From Typhlomys cinereus (lineage: Eukaryota; Chordata; Mammalia; Rodentia; Platacanthomyidae): 64,000 bases of DNA. The stretch covers positions 1,869,001 through 1,933,000 of the forward strand of contig JALPQD010000213.1 of the NCBI GenBank assembly GCA_023101885.1, read 5' to 3'. This document shows, piece by piece, positions 1 to 11,752 of this stretch. The notes beneath the pieces were generated by a model. It was not told where the DNA came from, searched no databases, and worked only from the letters and a program-made list of their open reading frames with translations. Numbering within the stretch: the first letter of the stretch is position 1; each line of letters starts with the position of its first letter. Made by a program: the position numbers and the translations under genes.

Positions 1-2827
1 CACAAGTTGCTTCCTTTCAATTGGAGATAGCATCCTAGACTTTCAAATGGACATCACCAAAGCGAAACCATTTCTTGGATTAAAAAAAAAAGCCAGCAAA
101 TAGCTTCATACACAATGAGTCATGTTCACGAACACCCAAGAGTAACAGTGACGTTAGCTGTGAGGAAGGAGTGTTGCAGCCTGTTTCATTGTGTTAAATT
201 ATCACCCTCTGAGAGTCCAGGGCTGTTTACCATTTCTTAGAGATGTAATCTCAGCAAACTTCCACATTATCTCTAATAATGACGATGAAGTAGATGTGTC
301 CATTAATGAAGATCCCTCTTCCAAGAAAGGCAGAAATTGTGGATGACCAGCTTTCCTGCAGGGATGCTGCATTATACTGAGTGCCAGGATGGAGGTGGGA
401 GCTGCCGTCCATGGGCAAGATCATCCAACATTAGAGAGAAGGCTTCGGGTCTTATGCTAGGTCACAATTTTTGAATTTTTACTAGGACTTGTAAATTATA
501 TAGGTAGTTATAACTCAAAATTGATATACTTTACTTTTGTGCTTGACAATGTATAGTTAACATGTCATTATGAACGTGGCTCTATGCAATACTACATTAT
601 GTGCATGGGTATATGCAATACTACTACTGTCTGTAAAACGAGGCTGTGAGCTTCTGAATTGAGACTGTAAAGATGCTTCTACATATGGATGAAAGAGACA
701 GAGACAGCTGTGAACTGTCTTCAGTGTAGCTGGAAATAATTCCAGGCCTCACAGAGAACTGTTACTCAGCATAACATTTACTTGGGACAGTTCTGCATTG
801 TGAATTTTATGTAAATATAAGTGAAATGTGATTCTGTAGAAAGGTTCCTTCTACACACATGGCCAGATGCACGTAGATTAGACCAGAACAAATCAAATGT
901 CCACCATAGTTGTATTTTCTTTCTTGAGTTCAGGACAGGATGAGAAAGATAAATATACGCCCAGAAGTTCCTGAAGAAGAACAAAGAAGAAACACATACT
1001 TGTCTTTTTTTTTTTTTTTTTTTGCATGGTGGTGGATCTTGGAACAGATCTGAAGGTGCCATGTCAGGGAGCCAGCTTGTTTGGCAGGAAGGATGCCATC
1101 TATGGAATCTCAAGGTAGAGCTGAGGAGCTGTTGTCCATAGCTGAGGGATCCAGCACTTGGGGAGAGAGCTTCCAGGTCCTCAGTCAAGTCCCAGTTTTT
1201 GAACTTTAAAATATGCAGTCAATTACAAACATACACACTCGCACAAACATTCAATACAGAGAATACTATCAAACATTAAACGGAATCACAAACACTGTAA
1301 TGCTGTGTCTGCCATTCACCCCTCCTTTCTAAGACACGAATGCTCTTTAGTTCGAGACATCATAAACCTTAGCATGCTTTTATGATTTGTGTATGTGTTC
1401 AGAATTTTCTTAGAATATATGCTGCTAAGAGTGAAGAGATTTAGTACTAGCCGACATCTCTAGACCTCATGAGTTAGTGAGTTAGTTGGACGCCTTTCTG
1501 CCACTCAGTGTTCTTATGGCCAAAGTGGAGATAACGACAACATATTTATCATTTCTGTGATGATTATTAGTTTTGTTTTGTTTTTTATTGTTATTTTGTT
1601 TTTTATTATTATATGATTGCATCAACTGAAAGTTCTGAATGAAACATCAGAAATCAGGTCTCCGAGAGCAATTTGCCTTCGCCGTAACTTTGGATTCCCA
1701 GGCTGCAGTGGGACCATCTCTTCTTCCTTTGCTGGTTCCTCCCCATCTAGAGTTGCTGTTTCTCTGTCACATGCATGTCTTCTGATCCTCATCCCAGAGT
1801 GTCATCCAGAAATAATGCCTCATGTTTTGTAGAGACGACACATGCATGTTTCACATAAATTGTTACAGCCATTACAGAAAGAAACTGCACAACTATTCAG
1901 CAGTTTTCGTTGAGTCCTATTACCTATCTATACAAGCCATTATGCGTTTAAGATTTTTTTCTCCTTCCTTTGGATTAGAGAATTCCACTTCCTCGACATA
2001 TCATGCACAACCTTGAATCATCCCATCGAGACTAAGGCTCTCAGTGGGCATCTTTAGGGCCCGACGGTGCAGTGATTTCATGAATCCACTCTACACGGCT
2101 CCACACTGTGATTCATGTTCCTCCAGTCATCTGCTGTGAGCCCTGGATTCCATATTTGTGGAGTTCATGGCTTTTTTCTTCTTCTGTGTTGTGTGACCCT
2201 GCCCCTGGAAGACCTCATTCTGCTTGTTTCTGACCGTTTCTCTGAGTTGTCAGAGCTCCTGAGTTATATTCCTATCCTCTGGAGCACCAGCTAGCCTTCT
2301 GTGTTCGGTTCAAAGCACAAGCACATGAATACACCCAGGGTACAAACCATATTTTGAAGCTTAACAATATTTTAAAGGACCTGGTTAGAATATCATGAGA
2401 GATATCAAAAAGCAAGACATTCAGCACTTGTCTAGGTTGTGTTTTCTGTATTTTCAAATAGGAATATGGAAAGGTAGATGCGTATGGACACGTGGGGGGA
2501 TTTGTCCTCTAAAAATGGAATGTAATTTTATTAAAATGCTCATATCAGGGCTGGTCTCCTCCTTCTGACTTATTCCACCTATACAAGGGTTTAGATGACG
2601 TCATAGCACAGAACCTGAACAGATAAAGGCTGGGTGCTGACCAGAAGAAACTGCTACTTATATTCATCGCAGGCAAATTTATCATATATCCAGAAGCAAA
2701 AAGTTGAGGAGGAATATTTGTTTATTTTTCACAGAGCCAAACATGAATTCCTATTTCCAAATCCCTTATCCTACTCTCTTGGGAGGCCAAATTTAGTTCT
2801 AATCATTTCACTTTTTCTCTCTTTCCA

Positions 2828-2829
<2 letters not shown>
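1..2829. other. Intergenic sequence, no gene seen
   Basis: Mostly unique AT-rich sequence. Open frames here are short and show no recognisable protein. A pure T run lies at about 1005-1023, and 1560-1615 is a T/A-rich low-complexity patch. A perfect palindromic CRE-type motif (TGACGTCA) lies at 2596-2603. I saw no clear SINE or LINE. Confidence 0.6.
2596..2603. promoter_or_regulatory. Perfect CRE-type palindrome (TGACGTCA)
   Basis: The eight bases match the full palindromic cAMP response element bound by CREB/ATF factors. The central CpG is retained in otherwise CpG-poor surroundings. No transcription start or TATA box is evident nearby, so function is inference from the motif alone; an 8-mer can occur by chance in 64 kb. 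Confidence 0.3.
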
Positions 2830-2865
<36 letters not shown>

Positions 2866-3645
2866 TATGTGTGTGGGGGTGGTGGTGTATATATGTGTGT
2901 GGTATGTGTGTGTGAGATATGTGTGCTGTGTGTATGATGTGTGTGTATGTGGTGTGTGTACATGTATGTGCATGTATATGGTGTGTGTGTGGTGTGTGTG
3001 TGTGATGTGTGTGTATGTGGTGTGTGTGCATGTGTATGTGCATGTGTGTGGTGTGTGTGGTATATGTGTATGATATGTCTGTGTGTGGTGTGTATGTATG
3101 GTATGTGGTATGTATGTGTGGTGTGTGATGTGTGTGTGTATGTGGTGTGTGGTGTGTGGTGTGTGTGTGTGCATGTGTATGGTATGTGTATGTGGTGTGT
3201 GTGTGTGATGTGTGCTTATGATATGTCTGTGTGGTGTATGTGTATGGTGCGTCGTGTGTATGTATGTCATGTGGTGTGTGTGTGTGGTGTGTGTATGTGG
3301 TGTGTGTGAATGTGTATAGTGTGTAGGTGTGGTGTGTGTATGTGGTGTGTGTGAATGTGTATAGTGTGTAGTGTGGTGTGTGTGATGTGTGTGGTATTGT
3401 GTGTATGATATGTATGTGTGGTGTGTGTATATGTGTGTGGTGTGTGTGTGTGTGCATGGTGTATGTGCATGATGTGTGTGTGTGGTGTATGTGTGTGTGG
3501 TGTGAATGTGTGGTATGTGTGTGATATGTGTGATGTGTGTGTGTGTGTGTGTGTGTGTGTGATGCATGTGATGTGTGTATATATGTGTGTGTCGTGTGTG
3601 TATGGTGTGTGGTGTATATGTGTGGTATGTGTGTGATGTATGTGT

Positions 3646-3687
<42 letters not shown>
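2830..3687. repeat. Large compound (TG)n/(CA)n array
   Basis: About 860 bp is almost entirely alternating TG on the + strand, interrupted by TA, GG and CA steps that give a higher-order texture (tgtgtggtgtgtgtatgtgg-like units recur). Pure (TG)n blocks sit at both ends, about 2831-2864 and 3648-3687. Long open frames on both strands encode only His-Thr-rich or Cys-Val-rich low-complexity peptides and are artefacts of stop-free repeats. Alternating purine-pyrimidine DNA of this length can form Z-DNA and is length-unstable. Confidence 0.95.
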
Positions 3688-3688
<1 letters not shown>

Positions 3689-4810
3689 ATGCAGAAGACA
3701 AAACCCTATGTCTGCCATGCAGCCAGAGGAGCCGGAGCCTTAATCACTGTTCACCGATTCCGTCTGTTTTACTAGCAGCCAGCGCTCTTCCAGAGAGCTG
3801 TTTTCCTGGCGGGGGGCAAAGACTGCTTCCAGGGGCAAAAGTGCATGTCTGGAGGCTGTCACCGCTTGCTGTCTCTGGCACTCTTTTGCCACCCCTGGCA
3901 GGACCACCATGCCCAGGCGATGGGCTGGCATGTCAGCCTCTGCCTCCAATGGTGCTCATCTGGCAGTGGTGTTAATAAGAGCCAGATAAAAGTGGGAGGC
4001 AGGGCACAAAGGACCCAACGGGGCATCCAAACAGGACGCATGGCAGTCCGCGCCAACACATTTCACACTGCGTCTCTGCTCATGTGGTGAAAAGAATTGA
4101 AAATGACAGAATAGGGTTTTACTTTCCCTCTGATGGGCTTTTTCGCTGTTGTTGTTGCTTGGTTTGTTCACAAGGCTTCGAGGTGGCAATGCTGCGTCTG
4201 TGGCCACTGCTTTTCCTTCCCCTTTCCTCACACTCGGGTCTGCATTACCCTCAAAATAATGAATTAGACGCGAAGGGGAAATAGGGCTTGTAAGGAATTG
4301 CTCACGTTTCTCGAATAGCTGGTCTGTCACCTTTAATAAACCCCTATTTTCTGTGGTGGACACTTGAACTGAACACTGATGATTGGCAAATCTGGATACT
4401 CATGGAGGGGTGCAGAATGGCCTGCAGGTAGAAGGGAGCTAGGGGACATGAAGAGGGGAAAATTCAATGGGTATCTGTGAAGGCATATAGATTCAAGGTG
4501 GCCTTGGTGACTGCGCTGAATTCCTATCAAATGGATGCAAACGCCAGCAGTCCATCCCCATTCACACGCAGACCCTTCAGGTCTGTCCAATAGTGTCAGA
4601 TTTGAGAGTTTTCTTTGCACCTGGTTTAGGGGCTCCATGGTTTTGCCTAAAAGAAGGAATGCCACCCTCAAGAACTCCACATTACAGTAGTCCCCTAAAT
4701 GAAAAGCCCTTCCCTCTGTCTCCCTGATCATCTGCCATCTAGTCCAGATGCTTAAGGTCATTTTATGCCCTGTGCCCTCTTTATTTGTTGATTTAGAAGA
4801 TGAAGTTCCT
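3688..4810. other. Unique sequence; possible conserved noncoding stretch at 3960-4345
   Basis: No gene is recognised. The part at about 3960-4345 keeps several CpGs (for example near 4017, 4050 and 4269) and homeodomain-like AATTA cores, which suggests selection, but no alignment was possible. A 208-residue open frame on the minus strand (4333-4959) resembles no protein I know and runs into the neighbouring SINE, so I do not call it a gene. Confidence 0.35.
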
Positions 4811-4811
4811 G

Positions 4812-5118
4812 GCATGGGACGATGGCTCAGGGGTTCAGCCTTTGCCTTGCAAGCAACAGGACCTGAATTCCTATACCCAGATGCTATGTAGATATATATG
4901 GCAATAGTCTGCAATTCTAGTGCTGGAAGGCAGTCTGAGAAACTCCCAGAGCAAAGCAAAAGGAGGTAGAGTAATCCAGGATGATTCCCAAAGTGTCATC
5001 CTTGGGCCTCCACAGGCACACATATTGAAGTGCCCTCTTATACACACAGGGAGAGGGAAAGGGCAAAAGTAAAAATTTAAAATGGTTGCAGTTCCTCATT
5101 CAAAAAAAAAAAAAAAGA
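4812..5118 (+). repeat. tRNA-derived SINE (B2-like head)
   Basis: The head has the rodent 'gatggctcaggggtt' box A and a 'gcctttgccttgcaagcaa' stretch, followed by a body sharing 'ctcccagagcaaag', 'ggtagagtaatccagg' and 'cctccacaggcacac' with the copy at 12266. It ends in a 15-base A run at about 5101-5115. It is an RNA polymerase III-derived retroposon mobilised by L1. The exact subfamily is not assigned. Confidence 0.75.
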
Positions 5119-5615
5119 GTATCAATGAGGCTGTGAATGTCCCTGACATCTCCTAGGCTGATCTTGCCATTCCCCGCCTCTGTCTAGGCCACCTGCTGAT
5201 GCAAGCTTCTCCATCACAGTCAGGCTCCATCTTCATCCCTCCTCATACATTTGGGACCAGAAAGATGCACAGGTGCTCCAGTTACTGACCTTTGCTGCTG
5301 GAAATCTCCGTGACCACTTAAAAGCTGCTTTCTACAACTTACCAGGGCCCCATGACACATGGGACACAGCAAAATTCATGGTGGTGCAAGGATGTTTACA
5401 AAACGTCCATTGGTTGTTTCACTCCCTGTCTGAAAACACTCTGTCCGTTCTTGAAGTATGCTACTAGATTACTTGGATTCCTGGGGACCTTAGCTAGCTT
5501 CAGTGAGAGGACCTTTCTTTCCTGTATGATGAATATGGTATGAATAATAATATTTGTGAAATAGCCCCCAGGACTGTAAATCATCATTGAGCCACGAGAT
5601 TATTTTTTCCATGAG
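5119..5615. other. Unique sequence, nothing recognised
   Basis: Short open frames only, no repeats identified and no splice-flanked coding pattern. Confidence 0.4.
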
Positions 5616-5815
5616 TTTATTTTTTTAAAAAATATTTGTTAGAGTGGTAGAAAGAGAAACGTGAGTATATGCCATGGGACAGGGGTGGAAGATAGAGGAC
5701 AACGTTCAGAAGTCAGTTCTCTCCTTCCATCCTATAGGGTTTCAGGGATCAAACTTAGATGTCCAGGTTTGGGAGCAGGCACTTTATCCATCGCGCCACC
5801 TTGTAAGTTCAACTT
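5616..5815 (-). repeat. Degenerate tRNA-derived SINE, B2/B3-like
   Basis: Read on the minus strand, it starts with a diverged head (complement of 'tttatccatcgcgccacc' near 5785), followed by a body complementary to 'ggtggaagatagaggacaacgt' and 'gaagtcagttctctccttcc', and ends in an A-rich tail (T-rich on +, 5618-5640). This matches the rodent B2/B3 pattern. It is diverged and therefore old. Confidence 0.6.
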
Positions 5816-6469
5816 TAAAAAGAAAAAAAAAATGTATAGTGACCTGAGGTCTCTAGGCTTCCTTTTCCCTACTAACCCTCTGCCATGTTGCTGGAAAGGA
5901 ACTTGGCTTTGCATGGGTTAACGCCGAGTGTACGCAGGCATCTCCCTAGTGTAGACAGCACCTTCAGGCACTCACTCGCAGACACTAAAGTCGGGTTTTC
6001 TGTCCTCTGTAATTGTGTAGGTAAGTGACACCATGTCAAGGTCTCTCTGCGTCACTGGGGAATATTGGAGCACGCATCAAGGGAATAGTTTCAAAATTTA
6101 AGGCAAATCAGATCTAAAACAAATTAGAAATCACACTCAAAACTGTCCACCTCTGGACAGAGAAGGGCATCAATGAACAGTGGGTTTCTTCCAGAAGGAC
6201 GGAGCCATCGCAAAGATGTCTTCATCTTTACGAATCTTAATAAAACAAATTGCTTCAAGTTAAAAGTTTTAATGTGATGGTTAATGATATTTGAAATGGC
6301 TGAGCGAGAATCAAGTGAGAGTGAGAGCTAGGGAGAGAGGAGAAGATGAAGAGGAAGAAGAGCCAGCCATCTATAAGGGAAAGATGGCGTGAGCCCAAGA
6401 AAGAAACGCAGGATCACCTTTAGAGCTTTTCTTTTCTCTTTTCTTTCAAATGACACAATAGAATTTTTT
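5816..6469. other. Unique sequence, no gene seen
   Basis: No coding pattern. The part at 5925-6060 keeps several CpGs and may be an outlier of the candidate regulatory element that follows; this is weak. Confidence 0.35.
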
Positions 6470-7200
6470 TTCCTAAAGTTGTATTAGGGATTCACTTAAG
6501 CAGAAATGAACTGTAATATGCAAATAGTTCTAATTGGACTGCTAATAGAGCGTGTCTCTGTTGTTTTTTTGCAGGGAGTTTTATGCCTATGTAATCAGTG
6601 CAGACAGCCGTTAAGTAAATGAAGAGCCGACTAACAATGTCAGAAAAGAGACCGGGCGGTTCCGGCTGACACTACCCTAATCTTCCAGGACCCATTAAAT
6701 GGCAGTTTCAACGCATTACCTACCATAACATCCTTGAATATCACTGATTTTATTTGCAGTATCAAACATTCCATTTCATGCCCCATTAACGGTGGGAGCC
6801 TGAGCTTTTTGACGCAGCTAAACATTTTACTAACTACCTGGACTAAGTAACCAATTAACTTTTGGAGACAATACGGCCAATTAAGCGCGAAAAGGTAAGG
6901 CTGTCATCCCCCACGAAAATTGAATTTCCTCTTCCTGATGGCACTTATTGTCGCCGCTCAATTGTTAATGGGGATTCGGTCCCTATTAAAGGATGAAGGC
7001 AGAGCGGAATGGAAAAGTTCAGGGGGACTTGGTTCCTAAAGAGTAGGTCACAAAGTGTCCCAATCGGCCACTAATTCAGTTAACTTTTCTTCATGCCAGA
7101 TTACTTATTGGATGTGACTGGAGCAGGTCTCTAATATGACATTCCGTGATAGTACATTGCACAATCTGGTAGCTTCTGAGGAACCCACAGGCTCAGGGCT
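6470..7200. promoter_or_regulatory. Candidate conserved noncoding element (enhancer-like)
   Basis: This stretch lacks repeats, lacks a coding pattern, and has unusual composition: AT-rich homeodomain-type cores together with retained CpGs. Visible motifs include a perfect POU octamer ATGCAAAT at 6518-6525, TAATTG at 6531-6536, SOX-like AACAATG near 6634, CCATTAA cores, CCAATTAA at 6851-6858 and again near 6877, and ATTGTTAATGG near 6961. Such dense clusters are typical of deeply conserved developmental enhancers. No alignment was possible, so conservation is inferred. Confidence 0.45.
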
Positions 7201-7883
7201 GTAGTTTAGGACCTTATATGGAAGGCTTGTAAAAAAAAATGTGAGTTTTTTTTGTCTTTATTTTTTGTTTGTTTCTGACAGCAGAAAGATGAGTGGCCAA
7301 CAAGATATTACCCTGCTTATCACTGGTATGGACTCTTCCGAGAACAAAATAAAGCTGCGGATAGAGAGGTGTGCTCCAAATTAACCCTCTGTGGTTTGGA
7401 AAGTCATTTTCTAAATGGCAGGCAAGGTCTCCGGCAGTGATTCTGCTCAGTGGATTTGACTCCAGTTGACTGAAATGGAACACATGTAATGAACTTGGAT
7501 ATCACATTTTGAAAGCTGGAGGCAAATTTCATCCCTTTGGTGGGAGTCTTTCATCTTTGGAGGTGCAGAAGAAAATTTGTCCTGGAGGGCATCTTTCACG
7601 GTCCCCGCATGAACCACATCCAGGAAGCTCATATAGAGTCATGGCCCAAGTGTTGAACCCACATTCCTGTGCCTTTCAAAACAGTAATAATAATACATAA
7701 GCACATCAGGACATCTGCTTTGTGAAAACGGGACTGTTCTAAATGTGAAGGCGAATCTATCAAGGGTTTTGAAAATTGTGGAAGGAACTGAATTTCAGTG
7801 ATGATTACTAGGCCCTGACTCTGGTGTGAGGATACTAAGATTTTCAGGTACTGTGAAGTCCAGGTTTTCTAGAACAATGCAAA
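7201..7883. other. Unique sequence beside the candidate enhancer
   Basis: No gene. The segment 7370-7480 continues the motif-rich character of the preceding element and could be part of it; the rest is unremarkable. Confidence 0.35.
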
Positions 7884-7990
7884 GATATATATATACACAC
7901 ATACATACATATATATATACATATATATATATATACATACATACATATATACATACATACATATATATATATACATACACACACACATAC
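7884..7990. repeat. (TA)n/(CATA)n microsatellite
   Basis: Alternating TA with CATA/CACA steps over about 107 bp. The open frames across it on both strands are Tyr/Ile-rich repeats and not genes. Confidence 0.9.
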
Positions 7991-9187
7991 AGTTCACTGA
8001 CTTGGGACTGAAAACTCATAATAAAGTAAGGCTCCAAATTATCTATCTACTTATTAATCTCCTGTATTGGTTTTGAAGCATACACAAAAGTTCTTCAACT
8101 GCCACAGGGAGGACTTGGGGTGGGAATCCACGTGTTGTTCCTGCTGGATCCTATAGTGATAGAAAGTAGCAGCCTAAAGGATCAATGTTGTATCCTTTAA
8201 ACTTTAAGTGCCTTTTGAAGAACTCCCGATAAGAGTTGCTACTTCCAAAGATTTAATTAAGAAATGGTTCACCTAAGTTAGTATAAATCAATTAAGACCA
8301 TGGATAGAAATTTTCTTTTGAAAGTTTCCTTGGATTCTCATATTATTTTTTTTTCTCCAGAGATATAATTTTCTTTACAGAAGCAGTTGCTGGGGGCTAT
8401 TTATCTTAGGCATTTTCCCATGGCAGCGGAAGATTTAAAAATGAGCACAATAGTTTGAACTTCCTGTTATTTGAGGTAGAGGAGTAAAGCCAGACCACAA
8501 ATGTTTCCCTCTTCTAGCCCTCCCACCCCCTTTGCAGGGCCACATGAGAATAATGAGAATAAACAAGCAACGACAGAATTACATCAGCACGATTTTGACT
8601 GTGGAAAGGGCAGGTGGCCAGAAGCTTCCAGTAACCTATGAACATGAATAAAGACAGCAGATTTCCTAGCTGTGCAGTCCCACCAGAGACCCTCTGCCAA
8701 GAGGGAGGTTGCAGAGAGTTGCAGTGCAGTTCCCTGTAGCCCTCTGAACCACAGAAGTTGGAGAAGTCAAAATCCTTTGCCTTTGGGATTAATAAAAAGA
8801 GAAAAGGGAACATCCCTGATGCAAAAGCATCTTGGTGGGTAAGACATGCCTCCAGCAAATCAAGCTTGACATCAGATAACCAATAAGATAGAACCAATTC
8901 GAGGAGGAGCCATGCAGGCAGTGGCCAAAACTAACCCTTAGTTCCCATGTTGCAGAAAACCCATCACTCCAACTATAATCTCAAGAGAAGACCATAGGAG
9001 ACCTATGGGGTGGGGATGGAGGAGGCTCTCTGATTATATGGAAAAAAATCCAGACATGCTAATGAATAAACCATTCTGAAGAAAAAAGCAAGCAAATCTG
9101 TTTGTCATCTTGGAATGGGTGGGTCACCTAACAAAGGCAATTTGTGTATTGAAAGAACATCTAGATGTAGTCTATTGACTATAATAT
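7991..9187. other. Unique sequence, no gene seen
   Basis: No repeats or coding sequence recognised. A 127-residue minus-strand open frame (8514-8897) has no recognisable domain. The part at 8340-8640 is repeat-free and could be conserved, but motif evidence is thin. Confidence 0.35.
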
Positions 9188-9468
9188 GGGGGCTGGGGAG
9201 ATGGCTAGAAATGTAAATGTTGGGTGGATGTGACAATCTGCTTATAAGTCCAGTGCTCAGAGCATAAACAGGTGATCCTTAGAGCAAGCTAGTTAGCCAG
9301 ACTAGCCACAGTTGGCAATGAGAGTTGGCCTCAATGGATGAAGTCAAAAATAATGAAGGAAGATACATCAACTTTGACCCTCACAAACGTACATGTAGAT
9401 GTCTACCAATGCACATGTAAACACACATACACATGCATGCACATGCACATACACATGCACACATATAC
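9188..9468 (+). repeat. tRNA-derived SINE with CA-rich tail
   Basis: It begins with 'ggggctggggagatggct', a clear rodent SINE box A region, continues through a diverged body, and ends in an ACACATGCA-type tail at about 9420-9468. Confidence 0.65.
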
Positions 9469-9871
9469 CATCAGAGAAAGACAGCAAATACTCTGGTTAA
9501 GAACCATCACTACCACAAGTACCAGCAGTTTTCGCATGTCCGAACATGAAGTCCACCTAGAGAAAAATTAGCTCAATGCTTGACAAACGCCAATTTTTAG
9601 ATTAAAAAATCCCAGACAACAAGCAGTTTACAAAGACATACATAGAAAGAGCCAATGAAGATACTAAGTTTTACTCATGATTTTTTTTTCAAGTACAGAA
9701 AGCAACGCCAAAGTAGTTACCGTTTTCCACTGCAATGACCAACTATAGGCCAAGGTCTATTTCTCCTCCGAGTCAAAGCAGAAGGAGACGGTCTCCTCCT
9801 GCAACATTCTGGAGAACAATTTACGAAGCCATTTTCAGTTCAAATAACTGATCTGCTACAAATTCTTCAAG

Positions 9872-9907
<36 letters not shown>

Positions 9908-10027
9908 GCTCATGCACATATACACATATGTTCTCTATATAATTTATTAACTATGCGTCTTATATACTTTTTATATAAAAACAAAAAAGTAGTTTTGTGA
10001 ACAAAGGCATGTTAATTATGATAAATT
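9469..10027. repeat. Unique sequence containing a (CA)n microsatellite
   Basis: A (CA)n run of about 29 bp lies at 9874-9902, followed by AT-rich sequence. Nothing else was recognised. Confidence 0.6.
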
Positions 10028-10225
10028 CAGCTCTGCTGGTGGCACGTGTGGGTAATTGTAGACTTGGAAGACTGAAGAAAAAGATCATGAGTCTGAGACG
10101 AGCCTCGGTTGTATAGTGGAACTCTGCCTCAGTAAAACAAAGATTGGGTATGTAGGTCAGTGATTGGATGCTTGCTTCACATCCATGATGCCCTAAGTTT
10201 GGTTCCCAGCTTTGGAAAAAAAGAC
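10028..10225 (+). repeat. Composite 7SL/ID-type SINE (B1-dID-like)
   Basis: The left part is a degenerate B1 (7SL-derived) sequence with 'gctggtggcacgtg', a 'gagtctgagacgagcctc' block and 'actctgcctcag'. It is followed by an ID/tRNA-like half with 'tgggtatgtaggtcagtgat' and 'ctaagtttggttcccagc'. A B1 half followed by an ID half is the order of the rodent B1-dID (BID) family. An A-rich tail follows. Confidence 0.6.
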
Positions 10226-10934
10226 CAAATTAATTTTTAATTAAAAATTAAAAAGCAAAAAAATAACTGAATCAATTATTTGCTATCATCAAATATGCCA
10301 TGATATATTATATATATGTTATATATAATTTCTTTGTCTAATGCATGCATAGTCTCCATCAAACACACTTATCCTTTCATACTTACATTTCATGCACAGC
10401 TTATTTACTGAATAGGCATAGAGCCTTCTGAGGGAAATCCTAAGAACTGAGGCCTGCATGTTGCATTTGGGATCTTCCTGCCTTTGCTGAAAGGGAGGCT
10501 TCTGCCTTTTCCTTTGCTATCCTGAACTGCAACATTACACCTATGTTTTCTTTCATGTACCTATAACATCAGCATTGTTGATGAGTTTAGCTTCTGGAGA
10601 TGAGATCGATCTAACTTTTCTCTCCTTTAAAAGCTCACTGGCAACAAGGAACATTGCTTTTGTATTAAAAAGTTTTGATCTGGCTACCCAGGAGCTTATC
10701 TCACCATGGAAGAAAACCTAGAAAGCACAGCTTTTTTCCTGTCCTGAAAACCTGACATAATTTGATCTGTGGTTGACACTGGTTAAAGACTCATGGTGCC
10801 CAGCACTGTGTTAAAACACAAACTCACCTCTTCCCCAAAAATTCACATTTTCATAAAAGGGCATACATTCTGGTGAAGTGTACAATGAAAATAATAAGGT
10901 GTGATTAATGATCCTTTAGGGATACCTGCCAGAT
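10226..10934. other. Unique AT-rich sequence, no gene
   Basis: A TATA-rich patch lies at about 10300-10332. Nothing else was recognised. Confidence 0.4.
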
Positions 10935-11034
10935 TGCCATGTGACAAGATATGAGATGCCTAGTCATGTTGCAATTTGAATTAATATCTGGCTTTTTGAA
11001 ATAACATTTTCTGATTAATAAACTTCTCTAGGGC
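10935..11034 (+). repeat. Direct repeat, copy 1 of 2
   Basis: This segment shares 'tgacaag', 'catgtt', 'gaattaatatct' and 'ctttttgaaataa' followed by 'attttctgattaataaact' with 11648-11752, in the same orientation about 720 bp downstream. Flanks are not homologous. The unit ends in an AATAAA-like A-rich end, so the two copies may be 3' ends of an unidentified retroelement or a local duplication. Confidence 0.65.
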
Positions 11035-11647
11035 TCTTTCACCAAATTTAAGAAAAAATTCTAGACAGGTCAAGAAATTGACTGACTGAAAAATTTTATG
11101 TCCAGCTTTTGCATGATATAAGTACAGGGAGTGCTGGGAAAGTCCTAGAACATTCAGTGAAGGCTCAGGGTTAACATGACTACGACTGTGATATCAGTTT
11201 GGAAGCTTTTTGTGATTTCTTCATGGCAGTAAGTGATCTCGGAAAACACACTAATGATGATTCAGCGATGCTGTTTATGAGGATCCTTTATTCCTGGTGC
11301 CTGGTCAAAACGTTTGAACATTCAGCTGGGACTGGCACGGCCTCTTCACTTTGCAGGCATTTGCCATGTGTGTGACCTTGTGAGTGAAGCTATGCCACTC
11401 CTGAGAATGGGAAGAGTGACCCTTTGGTGGCCATGGATGGAGAGGATATAGAGTTTTTGGTTTGGTCCATGCAGTCTCTCTTGTGTTTTCCCCCTTTATT
11501 CTTTGAAACTTTCATGAACAAACAGAATGAATTTCTGTCCTTATCCACTGCCCTGTCATCTTCCACACCTCTCTCTCCCATCTTCCCTCTAGTTCTACAT
11601 TCCCATCATCTCCCTCCTGCTCTCATGTCCCTTTGTATATGTGGACC
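11035..11647. other. Sequence between the two direct repeats
   Basis: No gene recognised. The part at 11430-11640 is pyrimidine-rich and might be the minus-strand 3' UTR of an old L1, but this is not certain. Confidence 0.3.
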
Positions 11648-11752
11648 TTTGCCACATGACAAGGTATAAATGAGACATCTGGCCATGTTTCAACTTGAAT
11701 TAATATCTAACTTTTTGAAATAATATTTTCTGATTAATAAACTAATTCTGTT
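11648..11752 (+). repeat. Direct repeat, copy 2 of 2
   Basis: Homologous to 10935-11034, in the same orientation, with clear divergence (several substitutions), so the duplication is not recent. Confidence 0.65.

Noticed and set aside
2771..3743. Several long His/Thr-rich and Cys/Val-rich open frames on both strands
   Set aside because: They are translations of the TG/CA array, which lacks stops in several frames. No start context, domain or unique sequence supports a gene.
4684..4700. 'cagtagtcccctaaatg', reminiscent of a Tigger/mariner-type terminal sequence
   Set aside because: Only about 12 bases resemble the family and no second terminus or TA duplication was found.
4333..4959. 208-residue minus-strand open frame
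   Set aside because: No recognisable domain, and its N-terminal part lies in a SINE (4812-5118). Most likely a chance open frame.
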